NCBI GenBank assembly: GCA_009103225.1
Contig: RHPI01003389.1
Location: forward strand, 322,719-386,718
Direction: 5' to 3'
Source of the DNA: Chlorokybus atmophyticus
Lineage: Eukaryota; Streptophyta; Chlorokybophyceae; Chlorokybales; Chlorokybaceae
DNA: 64,000 nt
Positions 1-13,952 of this stretch are shown piece after piece. The notes under the pieces were generated by a model. That model worked only from the letters and a program-made list of their open reading frames with translations. It had not been told where the DNA came from and ran no database searches. Within the stretch, counting starts at the first letter, position 1. Each line of letters begins with the position of its first letter. The position numbers and the translations under genes were made by a program.

Positions 1-1271
1 GGACCGCGAGCATGCATGCTCACACGCCTGTGCGCTACAACTGTAGCATACCCTACTACACGGTATTTCGTGTACTTCGCGGAATGTTGAGTACAGCAGC
101 TTGCTGAGCAGAATCCAATCAAAGAGGCCCATAATGTGACGACGGTCATTGCTGCTTTACAAATACTTACTCTCCCACATCTCCGTTGCAAACAGAACGT
201 ACAGCCCAACTGGGTGTCCCCACAGTTGCCGTGTGTCGTACACGCCGCTGCCGCTTGTTGAGCATGCCTCTCCCGGCTCCCCATCCACCTAAAAGCAGCG
301 ATTCAGGTCGAGCTCGTTGCACAACCAAGCAGCATTCCACAGCAGCAGCATCAAGCCAGCTGGCACAAGCAACGATCAATCACTGATTGGCAATTAAGCA
401 ACCAGCTTCACCTCCAGAGCGACCATCCGGGGTGACGGCAGCTGTTTCTTTCTGGAGTTCCTAGGAGTGCTGCCGGATCTCTCCTTCTCGGAAACAACCG
501 CGTCGCTGTCCATGTCGCTGTTGAGGTCGTCGTCCTGCACCGCGGCCTCCACTAGCAAGTAGCTCATGCTGACCTGCCCGACTTGGCCTAACAAGGGTTA
601 ACGTAACCAACCTGCTCCGCAGTAGTACAAGAAACTAACCCTTGCTTTAACCACGCCAGCGGCGGCGGCGGCGGCGGCAAAGAAGCCGGACGCTGCTGCG
701 GCGAAGGCGGTGCTGCACAAATCAGGCTCAACAGGGTAGCTTCAAGACGCACAAACGGAGTTGCTGTCAGCTCGAGCGCGGTTGTGCGGTGGCACTGGCG
801 CCTGCCTCTGCTTCAGCAATGGCCAGCGAGGTGAGACTGTTGTTGGCAGTCACTCTGTAGCTGCACTCAATGCGTTGGATGTGATAGCAGCCTCAGGGCT
901 GTCCGCATGAGAGTTGGTGGCTGGTTGGATGTCCTCGCCATGCATGTAGGGTAGAACACTGGACCTCCGTATGGAGACAGCATCCTTGCATTAGCAGCTG
1001 TCGTTGTCACAAATGCAGTGATTCAAGAGTGTTTGAGAAGCCTGTGTAAACTTACTGCGTTATGTACTCGTAAAGCCCTGCGCGTGATTCGCCATTAACA
1101 TGCTAGAGTCTTGTTGCGGCTCGTTCAGCGGCTGCAGGACGCACAGCTGTAAGGTTGTTGCTAGGTTTTGTTTGCTTCGGATTTTCGGTGTGCTTTGCGT
1201 TTCACGCTACATGCATCGCATTGGGCCGGTACTAATGACCTAACTGCACAATACAACCACCCGCAGCATGG
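1..1271. other. Upstream region without a clear gene
   Basis: No recognisable protein is seen here. A (GCG)n run lies at about 660-680. The stretch just upstream of the leucyl-tRNA synthetase presumably holds its promoter and 5' leader, but no TATA box or start site can be assigned with confidence. A possible minus-strand terminal exon inside this region is listed separately. Confidence 0.4.
394..594 (-). CDS. Possible 3'-terminal exon, hypothetical protein
   Basis: A 66-residue minus-strand reading frame ends in a stop at 394. It is rich in Asp, Ser and basic residues and includes an acidic patch (QDDDLNSDMDSD) and a basic patch (RNSRKKQ), like a disordered C-terminal tail. A splice-acceptor-like GGCAG lies just upstream on the minus strand. 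No family is recognised and no upstream exon is convincing, so this may be chance. Confidence 0.18.
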   Translation of the reverse strand: MLGQVGQVSMSYLLVEAAVQDDDLNSDMDSDAVVSEKERSGSTPRNSRKKQLPSPRMVALEVKLVA

Positions 1272-4200
1272 ATGCGAACGCACATTGCGAAAGGACTACT
1301 CTTTGTTGGCAGTGATGGCACATCACTTGTGCCAAGGTCTAATATTCTCTTTACACTGCAGGATCATAAGAACACAGCACGCCGCGACTTGCTGCTGCAG
1401 CTGCAGGAGCGTGCGCAGCAGCGATGGGCTGAGGACAAGGTGTTTGAGTGCGATGCTCCAGAAGACGCAGCGGGCTCAGGACAGCCTGGAGAAAAGTTCT
1501 TCGCCAACTTTCCCTATCCTTACATGAACGGGATGCTTCACCTGGGCCATGCATTCTCCTTGTCCAAAGTTAGCTGGCCATTCATGCATTGTGGCTGCAA
1601 AGCAAGCATCATGCTGTGCGTCACGTGCCACGATGGCATGTAAACATGTTATTATTTGGCAGATGGAGTTTGCATGTGCATACCGACGACTGAAGGGCGA
1701 GCGCGTGCTCATGCCCTTTGCCTATCATTGTACTGGCATGCCTATCAAGGTGAGCTTTATCAGTTGCAACGTGGATGGACATGAGACTGACTGGGGCTCT
1801 ACTAGGCCTGTGCATTGAACACAATCCGTGTTGTTTTGCAGCACTTTGTTGCTGGCTGTACTTTATTGACATTGTTGTGTCATCGTAGGCCTGTGCAGAC
1901 AAGCTGAAGCGTGAGATTGCCACCTTTGGCAACCCACCCCAGTTTCCGTCAGCTGCTGATGCGGCCGAGGCTGCACTCGCTACTGCGGGAGAGCCGGCCT
2001 CAGCAAATGGTGCAACCGCAAATAACCAAGGAAATGAGGACAAAGATCCAACAAAATTTAGGGCAAAGAAGGTATGAGAAAAAGTTGAAGAGATCACGTC
2101 TTCTTCAAGCAAACGGTCTTGTCGCCAGTATTGATACTGTGACATTGTTTGCAGTCCAAAGCGGTTGCAAAAGCTGGGACAGCTGCTTATCAGGTTGGTA
2201 GCCTAATTCCCTGTTGGTGTGTACTATTAGTGCATACTTACCTCATAGCCTCTTGCTATGTGGACTTATTGTGCATTGGTGCTTCAGTGGCAAATCATGC
2301 AAATGAGTGGTATCCCAGAGGACACCATCGCTCAGTTTCAAGATCCTCAACATTGGTTGAATTACTTTCCACCGCTTGCTGAGGTAGGCGCCAACTAGTG
2401 CATTGCGTGTCACTGATGTCGTTAGCCTGCCTCTTTTCTTGAGTGTGCGCTGTGTGCAGCAAGACCTGAGAGCAATGGGCCTGGGTGCAGACTGGCGGCG
2501 GTCATTCATCACAACGGACATGAACCCATACTACGATGCGTTCATCCGATGGCAGTTCAACACTTTGCGCAAACTTGGCAAGGTTGGCGTGCTGCCCAAT
2601 GACTGCGCAAGTCAATCTTATTGCATGGTTTGATAACACACTTGCGCATGGTGGCAGGTTGTCAAAGATAAGCGATATGCAGTGTACTCGCCCTTGGATG
2701 GCCAGGTACGCTGACTCTTGTTGTCAGACAAAGCTGACTTATATTCACAATTGTATAACTAGCCCAAGTGCATGCTAAACTTGTCCCTTGTCACCTTATA
2801 CAGCCTTGTGCCGACCATGACCGTGCTTCCGGTGAAGGCGCTGGCCCGCAGGAGTATGTGCTGGTAAAGATGGAGGTGATCTCACCGTTCACAGGTCACA
2901 ACCTGGGCTGGTGTACATCACCTGGACAGCATGTGCACCAGATGGTGTGAGCACTCACCACATGTTGCTTGGTGTGCAGGCAAGCTTGAAGGCTTGCAGG
3001 GCAAAAAGGTGTTTCTGGGCGCTGCAACATTGCGTCCAGAGACAATGTATGGCCAAACCAATGCTTGGGCCTTGCCCGAAGGTGACTATGGCGCCTTTCA
3101 GACGGTGGATGGGGATGTACTGGTCACTTCACATCGCGCAGCTCTGAATCTGAGCTACCAAGGTTATTTCAAGGTATGGACCAATGGCGAAGTTGTTGTC
3201 TCAATCGTGTGATGCACTGGTCGCATGGTGTTGGCGGATTACAGCAGGTTGGTTGCAGGTCGAGGGACGGCCTGACTGCCTCTGTGAGTTGAAGGGCACG
3301 GACCTGCTGGGGTTAAGCTTGAAATCCCCATTGACCTCCAACGATGTGATCTATGTGCTTCCAATGCTCAGCATCCTGATGGACAAAGGTTGCTTGAACA
3401 CATGCCTACATTGTTTGCGGTCTGAAACTGGCACTTATATTAAGTGACCCACAGGTACTGGAGTGGTCACAAGCGTGCCCAGTGACTCTCCTGACGATTA
3501 CATGGCTCTTATGGACCTGAAAAACAAGGCTGGTGAGTTCTTCTACGCTTGTTTGCAAGGTTTTGTGTGCTGTGTACTCAAGCTTACGGAGGGGTCGACA
3601 GCTTTCCGAGCAAAGTTTGGCTTGCATGATGAGTGGGTGATGCCGTTTGAGGTCCTACCTGTGCTGAACATCCCGGAGTTTGGAGACACTTCCGCCGTCA
3701 AGGTTTGCAGTAGTGATGTTACCATGTGGCGCAGCATTCTGTGTGGTTACCTGATACTTAGTTGGTTCTCAGGTGTGCAATGATTTGAAGATCAAGAGCC
3801 AGAATGACAAGGACAAGCTGGCTGAGGCAAAGAAGCTGACGTACCTGAAGGTTGGTGACCGCTGAAGTGTGTATACGCTGCGAGCTGTAGTATTCACTGC
3901 ATCACCGTTGTTGGAGGTTTTGATCTTACGTTTGGGTTGCAGGGTTTTGTGGAGGGTGTGATGGTTGTCGGACCGTACAAGGGCCAGAAGGTGGCTGACG
4001 CAAAACCCCTTATTCGCAAAGACTTGCTTGATGCAAAGGAGGCCATCATCTACTGCGAACCCGAGAAGAAGGTGATGTCCAGGTCTGGGGATGAGTGCGT
4101 TGTCGCACTCACAGACCAGTGGTACGTGACATATGGTGAAGAGGAGTGGCGCGATCTGGCAATGAAGGCCCTATCAAAGGTGGATGCATGCATTGTATGT

Positions 4201-6136
4201 GTCCATACTGAGTACCTCTCAGCAAGCATAGTTGACGAAAATGCTGCCGTTGTAATTACAGATGGAGCTGTATCATGAAGAGGCCCGCAATCAGTTCGAG
4301 CATACTCTCGGTTGGCTTAATCAATGGGCATGCTCGCGCTCATTTGGCCTTGGCACACGCCTGCCCTGGGACCCGCAGTACCTGATTGAGTCGCTGTCAG
4401 ACTCCACTATCTACATGGCATATTACACCATTGCGCACACTCTGCAAGTATGAGGTGCACTGCGTTGGACTTCTGTTATCAGCTCAAACTCCTGATACCT
4501 AATCTGTTCATCCAGAGGGGGGACATTTATGGCCAGCCAGATGGCAAGTCGATACGCCCTGAGCAGCTCACAGATGAAGTATTTGAGCATATCTTCCGTG
4601 ACGGACCAGCTCCAAACACAGACATACCAGAAGACGTTATCGCAAAGATGAGGCGGGAGTTCAACTATTGGTATCCGTTTGATTTGAGGGTTTCAGGAAA
4701 GGATCTCATACAGAACCACCTGACATTTTCCATCTACAACCACACTGCTCTTTTCCCTGAGGTAAGCGCAAAGACTGTGAGTATCTGACATATGTGTACT
4801 TGACGCAGGTTGTTGTATGTACTGACAACATGCCTCCTGAGTACAGGAGAAGTGGCCGCGCGCGTTTCGCTGCAACGGTCACCTGTTGTTGAACTCTGAG
4901 AAGATGTCCAAGTCAACTGGTAACTTCAAGACCCTCAGGGAGGCCATTGCAGAGTACTCTGCAGATGCGATGCGCTTTGCCCTGGCCGATGCTGGTGACA
5001 ACATGGATGATGCCAACTTTGTGGAGCTGACAGCCAATGCTGCCATCCTGAAGTTGACAAAGTAAGCCCGTAGTAGCAGTGTAGGCCATGGCGCACACAT
5101 GTCAGGCTTGGCCTTATGCATGCTTGGCTCTTTGGCAGGGAACTTGCTTGGATGGAGGAGAATGTTGCTGCCAATGCAGGTTTACGGGAAGGCGGCAACG
5201 ACACATTTGCAGATCGAGTGTTTGCAAACGAGCTCAACATTGCCGTGTCCACAACAGTTGACGCCTATGAGCACATGATGTTTCGAGAGGCTTTGAAAGC
5301 AGGCTTCTACGACTTGCAGGTGAGTCAAGCATGCCTTGCTGAGCGGTCTCGTTTGCCACACATGCCGACAGTTAGTTTGGTGAATGCAGAATGCTCGAGA
5401 TGAGTACAGGATATCATGTGGTAGTGCCGGCATGCGCCAAGATCTTGTGCTGCGCTTCATTGAGGTCCAAACCCTGCTGCTGGTACCGCTCACCCCGCAC
5501 TTCTGCGAGCACGTCTGGGGTTCTGTTCTCAACAAGTCAGGCACAGTGTTGAGAGCAGGCTTGCCGAGTGCCGCTTCCCCAGATTACACGCTTCAGCACG
5601 CAAACAAGTACTTGCAGGACACCATCACGGCGTTCAGGAAGGCTCTGATAAAGCAGCAGGCTCCCAAGAAAGGTGCCAAGAAGCCAGCTGCTGCGCCAGA
5701 GCCCATCACTACGTGTCGCGTTTTTGTGGCTGAGCGATTCATAGGCTGGCAAGAGCAGTGCTTGAACATCTTGTCTTCGCACTATGATATAAAGGCGAAG
5801 CAGTTTGCACCTGATGCTGAAATCATGGAGGCGATCAAAAGCAGTCCGCTGTCTCAGCAAGCAGACTTCAAGAACATTCTGAAGATGTGCATGCCATTTG
5901 TTAAGTTCAAGAAGGATGAAGCCCTGGCTGTCGGCGCTCACGCATTGGACACTAAATTGCCGTTTGAGGAGCAGGCGATTTTGCTGGAAAACGCAGACTA
6001 TGTGCGACGCGCACTGGGGCTGGAAAACTTGCACATTGCGTCCGCGAGCAATTCTGATGCATTGTCGGCTGCTGGTGTTGACGCTGCAAAGGTTGCGGCT
6101 GGTACACCTGGCTCACCTGTTGCTATTTTTTCATAG
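1272..6136 (+). CDS. Leucyl-tRNA synthetase, cytosolic (eukaryotic type)
   Basis: Charges tRNA-Leu with leucine using ATP in the cytosol. About 19 exons can be followed by similarity to plant and animal cytosolic LeuRS. The class I signature HLGHAFS is near 1540-1560, followed by HCTGMPIK near 1730. The CP1 editing domain carries [14 protein letters not shown] (about 3030-3065), [13 protein letters not shown] (about 3470-3510) and [13 protein letters not shown] (about 4090-4125). [16 protein letters not shown] is near 4310-4360. The KMSKS motif appears as [11 protein letters not shown] (about 4900-4930), followed by the anticodon-binding domain and the eukaryote-specific C-terminal extension, ending PGSPVAIFS at 6136. 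The first clear exon starts at about 1362 after a CTGCAG acceptor. The reading frame is open back to an ATG at 1272, but the residues before 1362 do not resemble the family, so the true start may lie in an unrecognised upstream exon. No breaks are visible. Confidence 0.95.
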
Positions 6137-8287
6137 ACAGCTTTCCTAGGGGGTGTAGGCGTTAAGCGGGCTCTTGATGAGTTGAATGCTGCACTCCAGT
6201 ATGCAAAAACTTTTGCATTGCTTCATGATCTCCACTACAACGGCACCATCAGTGTCATTCCTTTGTGTTTATGATATGCGCAGTATGAATGTGTTCAGCA
6301 TCATTGCCTGCTGGTCAATGCATTGAATGATGCAATCTATTTGCAGTTTTCATAGCCCAACTGATGGCGCAAAGCATGTGATGGTGAACAAGATGTTCAT
6401 GTGAATTACGTCGTTTATTATTGAACGAATTTGCACAAGTGTAGTTGATTGTTGCATCGAATGCTTCCATTTGCAAGTACGAGTAATGCCTATCATGCAG
6501 CTCCTCGGCAACCAAAGTTAAAGGTACTGCTATACGTGTTCATATATGAAATTATGCCCGTTGTTGAGAGTGCATGCAGCTTCGTGTTACCCACCATGTC
6601 CTTGTTATGCTTAAAGCAAAGGAAGCGAAGGTGGTGGCGTCAAGGGCTCCGATGAAAGTGGTAATTTTCAATACAATGTTACATATCAGAGCTTGGTTAT
6701 TAAAGAAACGGTTTCATGCAAGTCAATCTATCTATGTACATTATACTGCAAACAACGCATCCATGACATCGCCCGTCTTATGATTCATATTTTATGGTTT
6801 GATTTGCGTGTAAAAAGGCGTAGACCTGCTAATCACCGTAAGCTTCACCTTATTTTACTTGTTGATAGCCCAATTTATTTGATGTACTTTGTTAATCAAG
6901 CATTTCAACTTTCATTACAAACGTGCACAAAAATATGATGCAAGCTCGATACGATGAGTAAAACAGAAGCTAGCTCTTACTTAACCATAAGCTTGCGGTT
7001 GTCAATTCATCTCCACCTCCCCCCTCTTCATTCATTCCCCCTTATTGTTGCGCGCATTGCTGTTGGTAACCAAATCAAACCACTTTTGTTTGTTTGTTTC
7101 GTTTCTGCTCAGCATCAAATAGATTGATATCGTATATAATGCGGATTTTGATTTAATGAATATTCAAAGTTTTGTGGTGTTCAACATTACTTGTGTGGTG
7201 TTTGCACTGCTGCAGGGTTGGTGCATGCACATGTATCTACAACGTTCATGCATTCAATCCAAGTTGGTGCAACAGAGCACATAGCACGGCCGCTCTGCAG
7301 CAGACGTTAGCGTAGGCGATTGGTCGGGAGAGGGCTGGTCGCGACTCGTGGTGCCGCGCACTGCGGAGTGTATGGCAAAATCCGCAGCCGGGCATTGCTC
7401 GGAATCAACAATCTCCCAGATTCTCGCTCTGTCCCTTCGCGCATTGGCGACGGCGGCGGCGGCGGCGGTGGGGGTGGAGGTGGTTGTGGCCGAGGTCGTG
7501 GTCGTGGTGGAGGCGTGGGTGGCTGAGGCTTAGGAGGCGGAGAGGAGGGGTGGCCAGAAGGGGTGGGGCGGAGCTGAAGCGTGCTGGGCTTGGACAGCTG
7601 TTGAGGCCAGCGCAAGTGGGCGGTGGGTGTGGCCAGGGCGTGAGCCTGCTTCGTGGCTGGCCGCTGTCGCCGCCGCAGCAGCCTCATTGGCTCCGCCGTG
7701 GTTGTTGTGAAAAGGCCTCCTATCGGCCGGCTGCCTTTGCTGGTGCGGTTTCATCTTACGCCGAATGCATGCGCTGTCCGTCTCGGCTTGTGTGCCCCGC
7801 ATTCGCCGGTTGCTCCTGGCATGGCTGACCACGCTGTCAAGTGGCTTATGCCATTGCTTGCAATATTGGACGGCTACTCATATTGCATGCAGCAGTTGCT
7901 TCTGCAATCTGTATGCAAGTTAGGCAAGGCCAGCACCGCATTGGTGTAGCTAGCAGCCTTACAGTGGCTCAGAGTCACTGTAAGGCGCCAACAAACCCTT
8001 CGAGCTGTCACAGTCAGTGTTATGACGGCGTCATGCCGGTAGATTAAGTTTCAAACGTGCACAACCGTATAGCCTTTTCTCATTTAGCGCATCGCAATGC
8101 AGGAGTCTGTGGCGTTAGTTCTCTGCTTCTCGTGCATGCCCTTAACTGGCAAACGCTTTATGTCATGCGCAAATGCACAGCAGTTGCTAGCACTTGGCTT
8201 GATGGGTGCAGCTGTCATGTCAATCAAGCATGGGCATCTGTCAACATTGACGCATTGCTTTGCAGGATTTGGAGGTGAATTACGACC
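6137..8287. other. Intergenic region with a GC-rich promoter-like segment
   Basis: About 2.15 kb without a recognisable gene. 6140-7290 is AT-rich, presumably LeuRS 3' UTR and spacer. 7290-7710 is sharply GC-rich, with GGC/GGT runs at about 7450-7530 that create Gly-rich and Pro-rich open frames on both strands. I take these as composition artefacts. This segment most likely contains the promoter and 5' UTR of the carboxylase gene downstream. Introns in the 5' UTR are possible, since the first coding exon begins right after a TTTGCAG acceptor at about 8264. Confidence 0.45.
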
Positions 8288-11200
8288 ATGACGGACCTCG
8301 CGCAGCATCCGGACTTCCACTTCACCAAAGAGTACCCCATGCAGGCTTTGCTCGATGACTGTCGCATGCTTCAGCAGCTGCTGGACGACTGTCTGCGCAT
8401 GGAAGTTGGGGAGGATATGATGGGAAAGCTCGAGCAGATTCGAGCGCTTGCATTGGTATGTTTCAATGTGATATGCAGTGGCTTACAACGAGATTTTGTG
8501 CAGTACATGTCACAGACATGCATTTCCTGTGACTGCAGTCAAGCCACGATCTCCTTGCTACTGGTGCAAATGAAGCCGTGAACATCCTTAATGATGTACT
8601 GGAGAAGAAGCTGATCAATTTGCCGCTCAACGAAATTGTGCCGCTTGCAAGGGCCTTCTCGCACTATCTGAACCTCACGAGCATCGCAGAGACACACCAC
8701 CAGTACGTTGCTCAGTCTCTACTGTCACCTGTTGCATCACTTCTGGAGTGCGCAGCATTGTGCAATCATCATATTTTGCTGCACCATACCGGGTGCAGCC
8801 AAGCTTCTTGTTTGCACCAAAGCCATTGTAATGTTTTACACCCTGGTGCGTTGTGGTAACCTGATGGGGCTGAGATAGGTGATAGCACTGAACGTTACAA
8901 ACAAGTACGTGCTTCATATAGGGTACGCCGGACCCGGGCTCCGGACTCAGCATTTAAGTCATGCGACGAAGTATTTGAAAAGCTTCTGCAAGATGGGTAC
9001 TCCGCACAGGACTTGCACGATGCTGTGTCAAAGACGGTAGGTGTTGGTCATGTGACCGTTGACCTGCATTGATGATATCAAGTTGCGTCGTCGAGCTCAG
9101 ACAGGGCGTTCTTTTTCCCCGCGCAGTGTGTGGAGATAGTTCTCACAGCTCACCCAACACAAGTCAATCGGCGTACATTACAGTACAAGCACACACGCAT
9201 TGCGGTGAGTGCAAGGGGTGGGTTATTGTAATGCATTGTGCTTTTGCATATAATTCCAGTTTGCGTGATGGCAATCTCTTTATCTGGGTGGATGTGTGGT
9301 GCGCATTGGTTTGCAGGCGTGTCTTGAGCATCATGACCGTCCTGACCTCACCCAAGCAGAGCGTGATCTGGTTATTGATGAGCTGGTGAGTCCCCCTCCC
9401 CCCCTTCCCCCCCAACACACACACCAAAAAATAAAAACTTGGACACTTGGACCCTCAATGTAAGGCTCCTTCAGCAGAGCTTGTCGCATGGGTTGGGTAG
9501 GCGTTGATACTGCTGCCACAGGTGCGCGAGATTACAGCATTGTGGCAGACAGATGAACTCAGGCGCAGAAAACCCACACCTTTAGATGAGGCTCGCGGTG
9601 GCCTGCACCTTGTGGAGCAGTCACTCTGGACAGCAGTTCCAACCTACCTACGCAACCTGAGCATCTCACTGTTGAAGTTCACTGGCAAGCCCCTCCCTGT
9701 CAATGTGTCCCCGCTGCGGTTTGGGTCGTGGATTGGTGGTGATCGTGATGGCAACCCGAATGTGACAGCCAAGGCATGTAGTTACTGTCCCTCCTGCAAG
9801 CGTGTACCCACACACACACATGAACACAACAGCATGTGCTGAAGCTGATGCCTGCGATGTAGGTCACAAGCGATGTGTCACATCTGGCGCGCTGGCTGGC
9901 GGCTGATTTATACCTGCGCGAGATTGATACATTGCGGTTTGAACTGTCAATGAGCTTTTGCAATGAGGAGCTGGGACGTCTGAGCGACGAGCTTTTAGCC
10001 AAGGACTTGGAACACCAGGAAGATAATGCGCAGCTGCATCGAGCCACAAGCTCTGCCCATGATCATGATGATCATGGCGTAGCCGGAATGATTATTGGCA
10101 CTCGTCCTGTAGGTGGGTGCACACACGTCAGTAATGCGTTGGCTTCTCTAATCAGCTAGGTGAACGGGTTGAAAGATGATGTTGTCTGCAACCGCTCGCA
10201 ACTGCTGCCATCCATATATAAACGTGACGCAAGGCTGTGTTCTGCAGAAATGAGCCTGGATCATTTTGTGAATATTCCTGAGATGCCCATTCCTGGGAGC
10301 GTGGACACGCGCGCCGACGGTTCAAGCCCAAGTTTCTCGGCGGTATGCATTACAAGCTGGGTGTGGAGTCATGCCACGTGAATGGGTTGGTTGCTGCCAG
10401 GAGCGTGCAAAGCTTGTGCGGTCAGGACACAACACCATGCCATAACTGATGTGTTGTAACAACAAGGCCAAAGTTGTATGCATAGTTGAATGCGAGTCGT
10501 TTGTGCCCGGGGTTAGTCTTTAACTGCTTCCTGTGCAGTTGCCATCGCCTCATGAGTCTGTGCCCCCATCACCCCTGGGTAGACCTGCACATCAGTTTCC
10601 TCCATACGAGATTCGGCCTGTGGAGACCAAAGCGCCCACAACAGCTGTCAGTGCCAGCAGCACACCAACTGCAGGCGGGGTCAACACGGCTTCTGGCATG
10701 GCACGCAGGAAGTCGTTCACTTCAACTGTCAGCCGCAACATCGACGCTCTTCTCAATCCCAAGCGAAGCTTCGTAACCCCGTATCGTGTGGTGCTCACCG
10801 ATGTCCGCCAAAAGGTGCGAAGCTTGGTTCTGTTGTTGTGCACGGTGGCCTCAAGGCAATAAAGATGTGCCTGCTTACCATCCTAAGCACTACTCCCATG
10901 CTTGGTTAGCGAGTAGAGGGTGTCAGGCTGTCAGCATATGGTGTTCAAGCAATGTCCACTGGCATTTGACGCTGGAGTCTTGATAGTGGGGCATGTAAAC
11001 TAGTTCTATGCTGATTGATGTCGCTCCAAACTGCAGTTGCTCAACACTCGACGGCGCATGGAGGACCTTTTGGCTGGCAATCCTGTGGCTGATGAGGAGT
11101 GCTATGAGACAACCGAGGAACTAGCACAGCCTTTGCTCATGTGTTATCGCTCGCTGCATGAGTGCGGGTCAGGCGCGATTGCTGATGGGCGACTGCTTGA

Positions 11201-13707
11201 TATCCTGCGCCGGCTCTACACGTTCGGCCTCACCTTGTGCAAGCTAGACATACGCCAAGAGAAGGACCGCCATACGGAGGCACTGACGACACTGACAGAG
11301 TACCTCGGCCTCGGGTCGTATGGTGAATGGGATGAGGACGCCAAAATCAAGTTCTTGGTCACTGAGCTGCAGGTATGGCATGTGCAGCGCTGGTGACTTG
11401 TCTTTGGGTTGGGTTAACTTGTGACTCGATGCTGGTCGTATGAGGTGCATGCAGTCTGTTTAAGCCGTTAGCTGTACATATGTCGCTGTCTGCCAACTGT
11501 TTGCCAATGGCAGGGACGTCGCCCGCTCATCCCATCTGATATGCCTGTGTCGGAGAATGTGAAAGAGGTGTTTGACACATTCAAGGTAGCAGCAGCCCTG
11601 GGCTCAAACAACCTCGGTGCATACGTGATCTCAATGGCAGAAGCTGCCAGCGATGTCCTGGCGGTTGAGCTGTTGCAGCGCGAAGCTCGCATCATTGTCG
11701 CTGGTGAGCAAGGTCGTCCCCCACCGGGTACAACTCTGAGAGTTGTTCCTCTCTTTGAAACACTCAAGGATCTGCGCGCTGCTGGCGGCATCATCAGGCA
11801 GCTGCTTGCTGTACCATGGTACAAGGAGCACTTGATCCGGAACCATGGCGCTCATCAAGAGGTATGGAAAACATGGAACGGATGGTGGTGGGTGTAGTCC
11901 TTGGTAGATCAATAGTATATTTTGCGATCATAATGCATCTGTTATTTACATGGAGTGGCTACAGGTTATGATTGGGTATTCCGACTCTGGAAAGGATGCT
12001 GGACGCTTTGCCGCAGCGTGGGAGTTGTACAAGGTGCAAGAGGACGTCACATGTGTGTGTGCGGAGTCTGGTATTCAGGTCACCCTGTTCCATGGACGGG
12101 GTGGGTCAGTGGGAAGAGGCGGTGGGCCCATGTACTTGGCTATCCAAGTAAGCTGCACTGGATAGTTGCCTTTTGTGCCACACTGTTGCAGTGTAGTTGA
12201 TATGGTGTTGCGTTTCTCGTTGTGTGAGCGCACGCGCCTGTGTCATGTATACCAGTGTTGGTTGGATGAGGCACTTGACATGTGCATGCTTGCTCGGCAA
12301 GACGTTTGCGTTGATGGTCTACACAACACAGCTCTCACCCAGCATGTGCTCTAACCACACCTTCCCCTTTGTGCAGTCACAACCGCCCGGCTCAGTCCAA
12401 GGAAGCCTTCGCATCACCGAGCAGGGTGAGATGGTTCAGGCCAAGTTCGGCATACCTGCTGTGGGTTTGAGGCAACTGGAGATCTACACCACTGCCGTTG
12501 TGCGCGCAACGCTGCATCCCCCATCTACGGCAAAGAATTTGGCATGGCGTGAGATGATGGACAGGCTGTCGGACATCAGTTGCAAGTCTTATCGAGGGTA
12601 CGAGTTGTCTGACAATCTCCATGGTGTAACTTGACAATGGGACTGAGTTTCAGCATGGACACTGTGCGAATAACCCTTACTGATATGCAGCATGGTGTAT
12701 GAGACTCCCAACTTCGGGCCATACTTCCATGAAGCGACACCCGAAGCAGAGCTCGGCAATCTAAACATTGGCAGCCGCCCCGCGCGCAGAAAGGCTGCGA
12801 AGCCTGGAGATGTCCGCTCCCTGCGCGCCATTCCCTGGATTTTCGCCTGGACCCAAACCAGGCTGATCTTGCCAGCCTGGCTGGGCATAGGTAAGGAGAT
12901 GCGTTCTTGAGTGTCGTGATGACAGCCACATGGGCTCTTCCAAGCGGTGCTGACCTCTATGCATGCTTAGGTGATGCCCTCAGTGAGGCCATTCAGGACG
13001 GGCACAAGAGCACTCTGCAGGAGATGTACCAGCAGTGGCCTTTCTTCCAGTCCACCATTGACCTGATTGAGATGATTCTGGCCAAGGTGCGGTTGTGTTG
13101 GTAGCGTGCACTTCCTAATGAACGCTGCTGTTCTGTGCCTCAAATGAGCCGCTCAAGCACATGCTGAGAGTAAGTGAATTGCAGGTTGACCTTCGCATAG
13201 CCGGTTTGTACGATGCCGTGCTTGTGTCACCTGAGAACAAGGAACTTGGTGAACTGCTGCGAAACAAGTTCAAGCAGGTAGGCATCGTCCCTCGCGTCCA
13301 ACCACCTTGTCTTGCTTCACTGGTCCCTCCATGTGCTTGTCCTAAACACAATGGCGTTGCAGACAGTGCGCACAGTGCTGGAAGTAAGTGGTCACAAGAC
13401 GTTGCTTGAGAATAACAAGGTGTTGAAGCAGTTGATTGCACTGCGCAATCCCTTCCTTGAGCCCATCAACATACTTCAGGTCAGCCAGCAGATATGTCCT
13501 ATGGTTTAGTACGCAGGTTGCACGATTCGGTGTTCATTGCGCTCTTCAGTAGGCATGGGCACCCATGCTGTCATGGTTCTGATGTGTGCATGCTGCCAGG
13601 TTGAAATCTTGCGGCGCCTGCGACAAGAACCCAACAACCAGCGGCTGCGCGATGCGCTGCTCATCACCATCAACGGCATTGCTGCTGGCATGCGCAACAC
13701 CGGGTGA
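8288..13707 (+). CDS. Phosphoenolpyruvate carboxylase, bacterial type
   Basis: Carboxylates PEP with bicarbonate to oxaloacetate (anaplerosis, cytosol). About 18 exons are legible. Motifs in order: [15 protein letters not shown] with the catalytic His (about 9135-9180), [16 protein letters not shown] (about 9722-9770), [11 protein letters not shown] (about 11970-12003), [14 protein letters not shown] (about 12088-12130), [14 protein letters not shown] (about 12822-12862). The C-terminus is GMRNTG; ending in RNTG rather than QNTG marks bacterial-type PEPC. The plant-type N-terminal phosphorylation Ser motif is absent; the protein starts [10 protein letters not shown]. The ATG at 8288 has an in-frame stop just upstream, which supports this start. 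Between the second and third catalytic blocks (about 10030-10760) lies a Pro/Ser/Thr-rich, probably disordered insertion, as known in this class. In green algae bacterial-type PEPC can join plant-type PEPC in a class-2 complex. No breaks are seen. Confidence 0.95.
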
Positions 13708-13952
13708 AGGCGGAGACAGCATCAAGTGTTGGTGTGCTGCCTGATTGTGTGCTTTCGTATCTGTCAGTGTGCCAGCCTGATGTCGCATGATGCAGTAAGG
13801 TAGTCGTGTTGTTAATCTAGTGCAGGCCTCAACGCCTCAATGTATGTGCAGTGGTAGGTACTGATTGCTATGTATCTGTCTATTGAACGTGTGTGCTTGG
13901 CTGTGCCCATCTTGTGCCATTCAACCACATAAGCACCTAATCACATAAGATT

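Noticed and set aside
7307-7687. Long Pro-rich and Gly-rich open frames on both strands
   Set aside because: They arise from GGC/GGT/GGA runs in a GC island. No domain, no splice context and mutual overlap on opposite strands; probably promoter or 5' UTR.
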